A DNA stretch of 64,000 bases from Loripinus fragilis (GCA_964019695.1 CAXHUL010000250.1:1550001-1614000); one strand, 5' to 3'; positions 48,293-59,745 are shown, counted from the stretch's first letter. Notes: a model not told the origin generated them from the sequence alone. Numbers and translations are program-made.

Positions 48293-50654
48293 CTAAAGAG
48301 ACAGCCCGCCTGGATAAAGCATAGGTGGCATATTATCAATAATGTCTGTAATATTTGCTCCTCGTTTTTTCAAGTCTATCCTTATTTCGTCCGACTCTAG
48401 TGATTGCTTTGCATAAACTATGCCAAATTCAGATGTCAGTCTAAAGTGTTGATATTTTGAAATTCCTTTTAACCCGATGAGGGACCTACTGAAGTATGAA
48501 TCCCAGTCAAACCAGTTAAAAGGAGTGTCAAACACCTCATTGCAGACTGCAGATGAATTAACAAGATTGTTAAGTTGTTGATAAGAATGACAATCACTTC
48601 TTATATATTTGATTCGGATCAAACCAAAACAGCCATCACATAGAGACTTGGTGTGTCCAGCTATCATAAAATGTATCTTAATTGAAGTGTTGAGTCCCCT
48701 GGCACACCGCCACGATAAATAATGTAACATACTTTTATTTTTGTTTTGCCCTACACAATTGTCACAATGAAAGTTAACTTCCTTTTCGCCATACGATTTA
48801 CAAGATAAGTATGCGTGTAGCATCGACAGCACGCTGTTTGGGCCATGGTACCTGGTTCCGTCAACCCCGATTGTACCATCTTCTCCAATTAAGAAGTTTG
48901 TTTGCAATGGTATGCCAGAGTTGCAAATTCCAAAACATTGTACCTTTTTTGGTGTGACGAAATATAAGGGGCCGACTTGCTGAGACATATGTGGGATGGC
49001 AAATACTTGGGAAAAATCAAAAAGGTAATGTATATCAGATAGGTCGGTTGAATTTGGCTGATTTGTTCCAGGCTTGATGTTACTAGCTGTCACAGATTCC
49101 TTACATTTCCTCATGCACTCATTATAAAAATCTCGTTCTTTTTGGGCTTTTCTTATGTGGTCCATGTATGCACCTGTTGCTCTTAATTTTTCTTCTTCCG
49201 TCACAGCGGAAGACACACTACCACGATGCTTTTGGCATGCAAAACACAGATCACTTCTGTGCTTTATTATTTTAATATGGGACAGGGTGTGTGACCATAT
49301 GTTTTTGAACAATGTAAGGCCAACAGGGCGTTTTTCACTAGATATACAGGACTCCTTATAAACAGAATGTATATGTACTTTAGTCTCATACGCTGGTAAG
49401 AAAATTGGAGGGATATCGTTGCGACCCCTAGGTGCAGCGGGCATGGGTAAACCTTTGTCTTCACCAAACTTTTTAATGAACTTGACAAGATTTTCAATGT
49501 CATTAAAACTTGTGGCATTTGGTGGTCTGCGCCGCTTCAGACCATGGCTCCGGGGTTCTATACCTTTTATTTTGTAGTGTTGTTTTAAGTTTTTAAATGC
49601 TTTGTTCCCTATATCATGGATGAACATAAATGCGTCTTCACAAATAAACATGTCCAAGAAACTATATTTGAATTTTTGCCTTTCTCGTACACTGTTCTTA
49701 CACCTATTGGTTGATTTTGAACAACACTGGTCAAGCTTGCCGATTAAATAACTTTCCTTTTCACAAGGGTAACAACCTACGTCATAGCATTGATATTTTA
49801 AACACGTAGGGCGGCGCCATCTTTGATTTACAAGGTCAGTTTTCCCCTTCGTAAAATTAAACAAATGAGTGTCTGTACAAACAAAGCAGTGCAGGCGGTG
49901 CCTAACATCACACTTGAACAGAATATATAACGGCCACGCCCCGATATGCCGTTGCCTTTGTAATCATTCACCCACAAGAATCGAAGCGGGAGACACGAGG
50001 ATAATTTTAGCAGTCACCCACTTCGATTTTTGTGGGTGAATGTTTACAAAGGCAACGGCATTTCTGGACGTGACCATTGTATATTCTGTTCAAGTGTGAT
50101 GTTAGGCACCGCCTGCACTGCTTAGTTTTGACAGACACTAATTTGTACGACATTTACGAAGGGAAAAACTAACCTTGCAAATCAAAGATGGCGTCATACT
50201 ACGTGTTTACAACACCCACGCTATGACGTAGGTTGTTACCCCTGTTTTCATACTTTTCATATTCGCGCATCGTCAAACGATGATCAATAATAACATCTGA
50301 ATCAAAGGCTTTGTAGCAATTTTTACTTTTACATGGACATCCTGATCGCAACTTTTCATCCAAAAGAATAGCATCAGGGTCTGTCTGAGAGAAAACACAC
50401 GCCTCAATTTCATTTATTTCTGTGTGTTCTTCACCGTGCAATTCTGCCACAAAGAATTCATTAGCCAACTCATGTGTGTCAATAGACGGTTTGGTAATCT
50501 GAAATATTATTTCGTCTTCACTATCACTGTCCTGTGATATCTGTTCATGTTGGTTGTATTCAAAATCCCCAGACTGATTCCCTTGGATCTTTGGAAAAAA
50601 TGTGTTTTCCAAAGAAGCATGCATCTCCTCGTCAAAGCCAGCGAAATCAGCCAT
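48293..50654 (-). pseudogene. DUF7869-type transposase-like gene split by a foldback insertion
   Basis: Two minus-strand frames belong together. The first (50654-50199, 151 codons) is genuine for residues 1-136 and ends with a GCPCKSKNCYKAF cysteine motif and a DHRLTMREYEKYE helix. The second (49864-48293, 523 codons) is genuine from residue 35 (EKESYLIGKL). Its body has FIHDIGNKAFKNLKQHY, a SDLCFACQKH cysteine motif, LFDFSQVFAIPH (Asp 283), FHCDNCVGQNKN (Asp 368) and HTKSLCDGCFG (Asp 410). The 'CDNCvGQNKN' and 'GHTK...DG.FG' motifs mark a protein family (DUF7869 in my recollection) common in invertebrates and fish and suspected to be mobile-element derived, with an RNase H-like fold; the three Asp may be its acidic triad, which is inference. 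Removing the 481-bp insertion and one 6-bp duplication leaves one frame of about 624 codons. Its antisense position in a gene B intron fits a transposed gene. Confidence 0.75.
49764..50244. mobile_element. 481-bp foldback element inside the DUF7869-type gene
   Basis: Almost the whole element is one inverted repeat: it starts CAAGGGTAACAACCTACG and ends CGTAGGTTGTTACCCCTG. Long stretches pair, such as 'gcaggcggtgcctaacatca' with 'tgatgttaggcaccgcctgc' and 'cattcacccacaagaatcga' with 'tttttgtgggtgaatg'. It is flanked by TTTTCA at 49758-49763 and 50245-50250. The centre is the GC-rich 'gggagacacgagga'. There is no coding capacity of its own, but it supplies 34 and 15 false residues to the two frames it separates. 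Confidence 0.93.
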
Positions 50655-51445
50655 ACTGCAATGCTCTCAAAAGTTCTGAAATAATCGGAAAGAAATCCAA
50701 ACTTGGCAAGAGGAAGTGAACAACTTTCCCTTTGCAAAAGTGCAATAAAATATTAAGAATATGTGGAGAAAACTTTAAAAATTTACTCTATTTTTTTTTT
50801 TTTCAAATAAAACGTTTTGAGAGACAATAGCTAACTTTCTTTTTTGCAACTTTCAGCTCCCCAGCGAGCTGGTGGGCCGATTGTTGCCCAATTAACATGC
50901 TAACTGGGATACGATTGACCTGTCTTTGCGGTTTCTGACGCAGCGAGACTCAAATATGTCTCTTCAGCTACAGAGACTAGCTAGAGTATTGCAATTTCGC
51001 TCGTAGCAAATCTAGATATGATACTTCCTAATAAGCGAATAATAAAGACGGCGATCAGACTGCGCCGATGCGCAGGCTGGTCTGCGCCTTTGTTTGTTGT
51101 TCGCAAAACTGACGAAGATAGGTTTCTAGCGTTGAGGCCTAGATATAAAATATGTACATTTGCCGTAATTTGGTACTATAGTTTCATAAATGTAGACGCT
51201 ATATTGTTTTTGCAAAACAACTACCAACAAGGCATGTTTATTCACCACCCTGTGACGTCGCCGTCTAACCAGGTTTTGTTGTAAAATTATTGTCGCCAAC
51301 CTGTAGAGGCTACAATTATGAAAATAGTACCAAAAGTCAGCAAACTGTTTCTGTTGATTCCGTGTGAAAGTGATTTAAACACAATGAAAAAAATAAAATC
51401 AAACTTTTTCGGTGACGTTTAACGTTAGGGTCGCGTCAAATGATA
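50655..51445. other. Upstream side of the DUF7869-type gene
   Basis: No promoter motif can be named. 51040-51110 includes 'gatcagactgcgccgatgcg' with 'caggctggtctgcgccttt', a piece of the CAGCCTGCGCAT MITE family. A long T run at 50793. Confidence 0.4.
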
Positions 51446-51692
51446 TTTGAGCCACAACATAAGATTTCCAACAGTGTGATACGTATGTGCGAAAAAAGGC
51501 TCAGACCAGCCTGCGCATACGCGCAGTCTGATCAGAGCATTTGCTAGTCGCTTGAATATTCTATGAGTGTTAAGTAAAGCTACTGACCGAACATCATTTG
51601 GAGTTTCTAAGAATAAAGGGGGCTGCATAGGCTCGTCCGAGTCTACACGTGCCAAAATACCACATTGTTGAAAATCACATGGCGTGGCTCAT
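51446..51692. mobile_element. Intact 'CAGCCTGCGCAT' MITE (247 bp)
   Basis: 'tttgagccacaacataagat' with 'ttccaacagtgtg' at the left and 'cacattgttgaaaatcacat' with 'ggcgtggctca' at the right are inverted. It reads 'tttgctagtcgcttgaatat' straight through where the copy at 39239/46204 carries the retrotransposon, so it serves as the empty-site reference. Confidence 0.88.
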
Positions 51693-52258
51693 TTTTACTA
51701 ACAGCACCCGAAGGCTCACCCGGCAGTGGTTCTGGTCTTAAAGCGTCTCATAAGACGGGACCACGGCTTAACGTCTCACCCGACAAACTGGGAGAAGCCG
51801 GAAATCGAACATGCGAGCCCTGGTTTACAAGGCATGACAGGCATAGGCTGTTCTTATTTACCCCTACAGCACGGCGGTTTCTCCGTAACATGCAACAGAC
51901 ACAAACCGTAACATTTTTCTTAAAAGTTACAACTTGAAATCTACATGAGGTATATGAATTAAGCTACATAGATCTAGATTTATTCTTTGTATTTTAAAGC
52001 ATCGGGCTAGACCTGGTCTCCCGGACTTGACGGCTAGACACTGTATTAAACAACACTGAGAAAAAAACAACAACAAAATACCCGGGGCAGGTCCCATTTA
52101 ATGTACACTTTGGCTGGATAATTTGCCTATTGTTGGATTAATTCCCTTGTCTTCGAGAATTTTATTTTCAAGCCAAATTATTTTGATTACAGAAGCAAAG
52201 TATAGTCATATGTTTATTAAATTAACTAAATCTTAATGTTTATGATTTTCGCGCATAC
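51693..52258. other. Sequence with a possible reversed SINE piece
   Basis: 51770-51840 reads on the minus strand as 'ggctcgcatgttcgatttcc', similar to a B box, but no A box is convincing. Otherwise nothing recognised. Confidence 0.35.
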
Positions 52259-54886
52259 GGTGTTAGTACACAATTACAGTCTTCCGGTTTGGTAGCCCAC
52301 GAAAATAGTACCTTTAGAAATTTAGCACTTGCCGTTTCTGGGCCCTTTATGGCGTAAATAGGTGCTTTATTCGACTTTAAATGTACATGTGATTCAACAT
52401 TGGTCTATATTTGTCAGGCTGATGCAGAAAAATGCATCTTTGTGTGGACTATTTTGTCACAGACTCCCCGGCGCACTCCCCAGGTAACGTCTGACGCGGG
52501 TCGGATTTCAGCCCGGATTTTTTGACTGTTCCTCAAAGAACGGAGAATGCTGAGAAAATGAGATTATCAAGGTAGGTTGTCTTTTCACTTTTTTGATAAG
52601 TGAATGACAGATCTTGCCACTCACAGACAGAAAAAGGTCCAAGCAATGTCCTGGAAAAATTTGCAGATGCTCGAATTCTGCCATTTTACATGGAGTTGAA
52701 TGGGACCGATTAATTGTGCACCGAACCCTATAAGAGAGAAGGTGAAAAAAACGAAAATCTTTGTAAAACAGTCATTTTTCAATGAATTCAGATGAAATTT
52801 CGCACACAGATCAGGAATCAAAATAGAAATAATTTGAAAGTATTTTTGGAAGAAATTTAAATTTAAATTTTAAAATTTTATTGAATTTTAGTTTAAATTT
52901 TAAATTTTTCTTAAAATCATTTTTAAAGCCTTGTTTTCTCGAGGAAAGACTCAAATTGCATTATATACCAGAAAATGCAATTAAATGGCCATACACAAAC
53001 AGTTTTGACCAGGATTTTACTAATCAATCCGAGCAGGCTGGCCGTGATACTCCGTTTTTGCAGACTGGCTAGCACTGCTGTGCAAGTTAATTTTTGTGAT
53101 TGTATTCCCTTTTCTACTGAAATGTGCTATGAGTGCTTACTCACTTTAACTGTACCAGTATGGTGACTTAGCATATGGGTATTTATTAAAACACTCTTAG
53201 GTTACTTACACTCATTAGAACCGCCTCATAGAGATGGCACTTAAAGGCATAATGATGAGGATCCGCAGGGACTGGTCGGGACCATTCCCCCAAGCAAGTT
53301 CCCTGGTCTCATTGCTTAGACCAATAAAATTCAATTGTATTTGGCTGTTCAACTCACCGGGTCGAGGCTGTACTAATTTGAACACAAACTTAAACTCTTT
53401 CAGCTAAACAAATCAACTGCAGCCCCCCCCCCTCCCCCAGCTTCACCCGAGGTCAAATTTTGTTCTTATTTTGACCACGCGAGCAGTAGTATTGTTTGGT
53501 ACTCATTAGAGTCGCCTCACACTCAAAATGGTTTATGAAGCTACTCATTATAACCGCCTCGCATAGACAATGATATAACACGGTTATTAAAGCTCATTTA
53601 GTTACCTAACCCCCAATGAAGCACTTTTACACAGATACACATATTATGTGCTTAAGCGGGTTGTGATATTTTTCGTTTGACGAGGCCGTTCTAATGAGTA
53701 ATCTTTACTTACAGTCTCTTCAGAAATTTCAAATTTGGGATATAGTTTCATCAAAAAAAGAGGATGAGCAATTTCCATTATGATATGGGCATTAAATCTA
53801 GACCTGGGTCTCAAATCTTTCCCACTCTGGCCATTTTGGTAGCATGTAAATTACGGAATATTTCGCATTCAGAACTAGCAGTGTAGATCATGATTAGAAT
53901 GAAATGATGTGTTTCGTCCAGCATCAGGCACTCATCAGTGAAGCTGCTCTACTTCAGACACAAAGTAAGTGGTATAAATTGCTGTTTTCAGCATGCTTGG
54001 GTGCAACGTAGCTTGGTTTTGGGGGCAAATTTGAATGTGATTCAAAACTGTTCGCGATTTTGCTTAAAATCACTTTAAAATTTGATTTTTTAGCTTCAGT
54101 TTTTAAATTTTGTAACTAAAGTTTATGTGAGATTATCCTTTAATGACTCTTACAGATGCCTAAACTTCCTTTTTTGCTTTTGGGTTATCAAGATTCGTTG
54201 AAATAATTGAAACTATGAACTTTTTCATCAGACTAGTTTGAATAATTGAACTTTTGCATGTGTCAGCTTGTGAGGGGGGTCACATATGAAATCCTGGATT
54301 TGTATCGCTTTTTGGTGACTGAGTTAGTCTTTTTGGACGATTATTTGCTTAACTATATGAGTTTGATATGTCACAGAGACAAAATTTAAAAATTCGAAAA
54401 TTTGCAGATTCTTGAAGGTGTTAGTACACAATTACAGTCTTCCGGTTTGGTAGCCCACGAAAATAGTACCTTTAGAAATTTAGCACTTGCCGTTTCTGGG
54501 CCCTTTATGGCGTAAATAGGTGCTTTATTCGACTTTAAATGTACATGTGATTCAACATTGGTCTATATTTGTCAGGCTGATGCAGAAAAATGCATCTTTG
54601 TGTGGACTATTTTGTCACAGACTCCCCGGCGCACTCCCCAGGTAACGTCTGACGCGGGTCGGATTTCAGCCCGGATTTTTTGACTGTTCCTCAAAGAACG
54701 GAGAATGCTGAGAAAATGAGATTATCAAGGTAGGTTGTCTTTTCACTTTTTTGATAAGTGAATGACAGATCTTGCCACTCACAGACAGAAAAAGGTCCAA
54801 GCAATGTCCTGGAAAAATTTGCAGATGCTCGAATTCTGCCATTTTACATGGAGTTGAATGGGACCGATTAATTGTGCACCGAACCC
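52259..54886. mobile_element. 2.6-kb non-coding element with identical 470-bp terminal direct repeats
   Basis: 52259-52728 and 54417-54886 are direct repeats of equal length and, as far as I can read, no differences. They start GGTGTTAGTACACAATTACA and end TTGTGCACCGAACCC. The whole is flanked by ATAC (52255-52258; 54887-54890), or ATACG if the first G is counted outside. Each repeat itself has weak inverted tips (GTACACAATTA / TAATTGTGCAC). The 1.7-kb interior has no coding frame of note. Layout and flanking duplication resemble a non-autonomous LTR element (TRIM/LARD-like), though the tips are not TG..CA. Confidence 0.75.
53205..53705. repeat. Inverted pair inside the LTR-like element
   Basis: 'actcattagaaccgcctcat' (53211) is inverted at 53684-53703 ('gaggccgttctaatgagta'), with two more direct copies near 53500 and 53550 ('actcattagagtcgcctcac', 'actcattataaccgcctcgc'). 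May be a separate small insertion. Confidence 0.55.
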
Positions 54887-55299
54887 ATACGTCCAGCCAC
54901 CATTTTCGGTAGTACTAAAGTTAAAACTGAAAAAAAAAACAACATTATATCTAGATTTTCCTAGCCGCCAATATTTTAATGTTTCTTTTATATTTATATA
55001 TTTATATATTTTAATTCCTTACCTGCCTTTGCTTGGTCAAGTACGTCTCCGCTTAGAATTATTTGATTTTTTAAATTTTTGTTTGTTTGTTTGTTTGTTT
55101 ATTCAAAGATGTCTGCGTAAAGATTTCTCAGAAAGAGCTGAGTCATTGAAGATGGTTTGTAAGAGATACGAAAGGATATATCGGTTCCGATAAAAACAGC
55201 CTCAGTCTAAAATCTAATGTAAGCGCCGTGAATTGAAAACGTAAAATACTCGCGTAAAATTGTCGTCACTTTGGACGTTAATATCTCGTAACGTCATTA

Positions 55300-55340
55300 A
55301 TTACGTTAAGGACCCTTTCTGCGCGTCGCGGCTCATATGT
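55300..55340. repeat. Right arm of the 40-bp inverted repeat pair
   Basis: 'ttacgttaaggaccctttct' and 'gcgcgtcgcggctcatatgt' invert the left arm at 46874-46914. A shortened relative, 'gttgagccacgacaacg', follows at 55363. Confidence 0.85.
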
Positions 55341-56180
55341 CAGTTTTGAAAGCTCATCCACCGTTGAGCCACGACAACGTATTTCCAATATATACATTTA
55401 CCTGTATGTAAGTGACCAGTACATGTTTATTGGGTCCGAGTTTCTCAGTAAAAACTTTTTTGATCCAGTTAGGGAGATTTTGGTAGTTATTACACATGTG
55501 AAAAGTCTATAATTCCATTGTCTTTGCGCAGGCGCGATACTAAAGAATCGACCTGTCTGCTAAGGCACATCACGACGGAAAAGACGGATTTGTGTCAATA
55601 CGCGGTGTGCATTACCCAAAACACTACGTTAAAAAAGTAGCAAGCACTGGATGGCTGTAAATAATCCGTTTATGGAGACATCAAGTAACCTTTCCTAGCT
55701 CAACAATAACAATGTTTGGTATTACAGTATTTAGCGATACAATAATAATATTTTCTGCAGTAGAATATATTTTGAAACATGTCCCACATGGCCAGGTCAA
55801 AAAAAGGTTTCGGTGACGCGTGATGACGCAGATCAATAACAAGTTTGAATCGACCAATCGAGCGAATCACATGATCTGATGACGCTATTGGTAAACAAGT
55901 ATGTCGCACGCACCCACAATGCTCTAATCAGATAGGTCGGTATGCGATAGTCATGCCACCTTACGGTTAGATATTGTCTATAATTCTTATTACATGCATG
56001 CACAGCAATTTAGTGGGCGCAGAAGTATAAAATATGATCTTTGTCTTTATCCTGGTAACTACTTTGTGAGGGGGAGCAGTGAAGACTCTTATTAAACTTG
56101 TGCTTGTCCAGGCTTATCATAGCCTTTGCTACTTGCATATTCTTAAATACCAAAATCTCTTGAACTAGCTCTTTTATTAT
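55341..56180. other. Intronic sequence with no recognised feature
   Basis: No gene, exon or complete element recognised; moderately higher GC near 55520-55620. Confidence 0.4.
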
Positions 56181-57544
56181 TATCCCCCGACGAAGTCGGA
56201 GGGATATGGTTTTGGCGGCGTCTGTCAGTCTGTACGTCCATTCCGTGCGTCCTTCTGTCTGTCAGTCTGTCCACACTTTTTGTCTGTCCAGAACCATATC
56301 TCAGTACCTATTGGTCAGATTTGATTCATTCTTGGTACAAATGATAAGTACCATAGACTCTCGATATCCTATAAGTTTGGTCAAAATCGATCCCTTAACA
56401 CTTGAGTTATTGCCCTTGTTTTGGTATAGGCAATTATAAACTTCACATTTCATCAAAGCTTTATATTTAACAACTTCTCACTATAGACCATGATTGCCAA
56501 GTGCCTGTAGATAAGCATGGCAGTGTCAAAGTTTTACCCCACATCCTTTGACCCCACCTAAGGGGTCAAAGGTCAAATATTTTAATTTCGCAATAACTAA
56601 TGCAATTGTTAATATTTTTTGCTGAAATTTTGCATGCAGGCAGAGCAGCAATAGAAATGAAACATATCAAACGAGATTTCAGTTTGAAGGCCTGGGTCAG
56701 TGTCAGTTGGGTGGACTTAGGGGGCGGGGCTGAGGCCAAAATTAAACTTTTTCAGAATATGGTCATGTTGCATATCAAATTAAAGCTGAGGACGCTGGCA
56801 GCAACATGGTGGCATATATTTTGCCCACAGACACACCCTTGACCCAGGGGCTTGGGTCAAAAGGTAAACTGTATATTTTTCTGAAAGTAGTCATGTTGCA
56901 TATAAAATTAAAGCTGACGATGCTGGCAGTAACATGGTAGCAAATATTTTGCCCACAGACACACCCTTGACCCAGGGGGTGGGGTCAAAAGGTCAAACCA
57001 TATATTTTTCTGAAAGTAGTCATGTTGCATATCAAATTAAAGCTGATGACGCTGGCAGCAACATGGTAGCAAATATTTTGCCCACAGACACACCCTCGAC
57101 CCAGGGATGGGGTCAAAAGGTCAAACTATATCTTTTTCTGAAAGTAGTCATGTAGCATATCAAATTAAAGGCAATTGAGTACAGAGCACCATGATAGCAA
57201 ATATGCTGTCATTACACACATTAGGGACACCTGGGGTGGGGTCAAAAGGTCATGTTGTTTTCTTTTCTAAAAGTGGTCATGTTGCATATCAAATTAAAAT
57301 GGATGAAGTGTAGACCTACAATCAAGGTAACACTTTGAATTTACACACACCCCTCACCTCTGGAACAGATATTGTAATTGTGCAGATGTAAGTATACTTT
57401 TTTATTAAACTAAGCACTAAAACATTCTTGACAGGCGTTTGTTATGATCTGAATGATACTGAAGGTGAACTAAGGGTAAGATAAATGGGATTTATGTTTT
57501 GTTATTTACATGTTTCTCTCAAATAACCCTTCGTCGGGGATATA
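56181..57544 (+). mobile_element. Non-autonomous element with 'CCCCCGACGAAG' tips (copy 2)
   Basis: Starts 'tatcccccgacgaagtcgga' and ends 'aacccttcgtcggggatata'. Same interior units as 150-1367 and same strand, which shows the family is mobile rather than locally duplicated. Confidence 0.75.
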
Positions 57545-57551
57545 AATTTGT

Positions 57552-57850
57552 CGAATTCATGGATGGATCCAGGAATTTTCGTCAGGGGGGGTCCAGGTCA
57601 GTCTGACAAAAAAAAAGCTCTGACAACATTTTTTTTTTTTTTTTAGTCCTCAGCTTATTTCTTATTTTACAGAAGTCAAATGGTCAATTTCAAAGAAATC
57701 TATCATTTTTCAAGGTTCCAGAGGGGGTCCAACTTTTTCCAGGGGGGGGGGGGGGTCCAACTGCTTATTCCCTATAGAAACCCATATAACTTGTGATTTT
57801 CCAGGGGGGTCGGACCCCCTGTCCCCCCTCTGGATCCCCACTTGGAATTT
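57552..57850. repeat. G-rich inverted-repeat element
   Basis: 'atggatccaggaattttcgt' with 'caggggggggtcc'-type runs at the left; 'gggggtcggaccccctgtcc' and 'cccctctggatcccca' at the right. Only the ends pair. Confidence 0.6.
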
Positions 57851-57926
57851 GTCTGGTTGGAACTTATTTTGCTGACCTTGATTAAATTGCAATGTCATCC
57901 AGAAGTGGGTGGGGGACATATTTTTT

Positions 57927-58080
57927 TATGCCCCCAACTTTGGAAAAGCTGAAGGGGCATATTGCTTTGGGCTTGTCCGTTCGTCTATCCTTCCGTCTGT
58001 CTGTGCGTCGCTTCAAAATTTATTAAGATACAGTTTTGAAATTTCACATATGGATTCCTCATCAAAAAACAATCAACACT
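57927..58080 (+). repeat. Partial 'atgcccccaa' family element
   Basis: Starts 'tatgcccccaactttggaaa' and 'agctgaaggggcatattgct' with 'cgtctgtctgtgcgtcgctt', the 5' part of a family common in this window; no 3' tip before the exon at 58137. Confidence 0.6.
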
Positions 58081-58136
58081 TTTTTTTTAAGTCTGGTTTT
58101 TATAAAACTCTATTTTTGTGTGTAAATATATTTCAG

Positions 58137-58247
58137 CCTGTTGGAGATGACACAGAAGACTGTAGAATTGAGCTGGAACCCAGAAGTGGAGTGCTGGAAC
58201 CCAGAGAGAAGAAATCAATTACTGTACACTTTAAAGCTAACAGAACG
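58137..58247 (+). CDS. Gene B exon 5
   Basis: Acceptor 'aatatatttcag', donor 'AGAACG|GTAAGT', phase 0 both sides, 37 residues. PVGDDTEDCRIELEPRSGVL then EPREKKSITVHFKANRT is the middle of an MSP/ASH repeat ('i.P.sG.L.P.e...i.v.f.a'). This is the original of the 57-bp array that follows: the last 45 bases of the exon plus the donor recur about 25 more times. Confidence 0.82.
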
Positions 58248-59745
58248 GTAAGTATATGTGTTACTGAGAGAACTGTAGAATTGAGCTGGAACCCAGAAGT
58301 GGAGTGCTGGAACCAAGGGAGGAGAAATCAATTATTGTACACTTTATAGCTAATAGAACGGTAGGTATATGTGTTATGAAGAAATCAATCACTGTACACT
58401 TTATAGCTAAAAGAATGGTAGGTATACATGTCCTGGAGAAATCAATCACTGTACACTTTATAGCTAACAGAACCGTAGGTATATGTGTTATTGAGAAATC
58501 AATTACTGTACACTTTATAGCTAACAGAACGTTAGGTATATGTGTTATTGAGAAATCAGTCACTGTACACTTTATAGCTAACAGAACGGTAAGTATATGT
58601 GTTATAGAGAAATCAAACACTGTACACTTTATAGCTAACAGAACGGTAGGTATATGTGTTATATAAAAATCAATCACTGTACACTTTATAGCTAACAGAA
58701 CAGTAGGTATACCTGTCATGGAGAAATCAATCACTGTACACTTTATAGCTAACAGAACGGTAGGTATATGTGTTATAGAGAAATCAATCACTGTACTTTT
58801 TATAGCTAACAGAATGGTAGGTATACGTGTCATGGAGAAATCAATCACTGTACACTTTATAGCTAACAGAACGGTAGGTATATGTGTTATAGAGAGATCA
58901 ATCACTGTACACTTTATAGCCAACAGAACGGTAGGTATATGTGTTATGGAGAAATCAATTACTGTACACTTTATGGCTAACAGAACGGAAGGTATATGTG
59001 TTATAGAGAAATCAATTACTGTACACTTTATGGCTAACAGAACAGTAGGTATATGTGTTATTGAGAGATGAATTACTGTACACTTTATAGCCAACAGAAT
59101 GGTAGGTTTATTTGTTATTGAGAAATCAAATACTGTACACTTTATAGCTAACAGAATGGTATGTATATGTGTTATGGAGAGATCAATTACTGTACACTTT
59201 ATAGCTAACAGAAGGGTATGTATATGTGTTATGGAGAGATCAATTACTGTACACTTTATAGCTAACAGAACAGTAGGTATATGTGTTATAGAGAGATCAA
59301 TCACTGTACACTTTATAGCCAACAGAACGGTAGGTATATGTGTTATGGAGAAATCAATTACTGTACACTTTATGGCTAACAGAACGGAAGGTATATGTGT
59401 TATAGAGAAATCAATAACTGTTCACTTTATGGCTAACAGAACGGTAGGTATATGTGTTATTGAGAGATGAATTACTGTACACTTTATAGCTAACAGAATG
59501 GTAGGTTTATTTGTTATTGAGAAATCAAATACTGTACACTTTATAGCTAACAGAATGGTATGTATATGTGTTATGGAGAGATCAATTACTGTACACTTTA
59601 TAGCTAACAGAATGGTATGTATGTGTTATGGAGAGATCAATCACTGTACACTTTATAGCTAACAGAATGGTATGTATATGTGTTATGGAGAGATCAATTA
59701 CTGTAAACTTTATAGCTAACAGAACAGTAGGTATAAGTGTTGTTC
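58205..59745 (+). repeat. 57-bp tandem array: repeated 3' end and donor of gene B exon 5
   Basis: About 26 units, counting the exon, of 'atcaattactgtacacttta', 'tagctaacagaacg' and 'gtaggtatatgtgttat'. Each keeps the exon-intron junction ACG|GTAGGT or a mutated form. At 57 bp (19 codons) the array reads open for long stretches on both strands (for example minus 59322-58261), which is an artefact. A longer copy at 58270-58350 repeats more of the exon. 58910-59160 and 59310-59560 match at an offset of 399 bp (seven units), a higher-order duplication. Confidence 0.95.

Noticed and set aside
51770..51845. tRNA gene or SINE on the minus strand near 'ggctcgcatgttcgatttcc'
   Set aside because: A B-box-like string only; no A box at the right spacing and no cloverleaf could be drawn.
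58261..59322. Long minus-strand open frame of 353 codons with a repeating 'LLAIKCTVID' pattern
   Set aside because: It is the reverse reading of the 57-bp donor array. A 57-bp period keeps any stop-free unit open on both strands, and the + strand exon and donor explain the unit.
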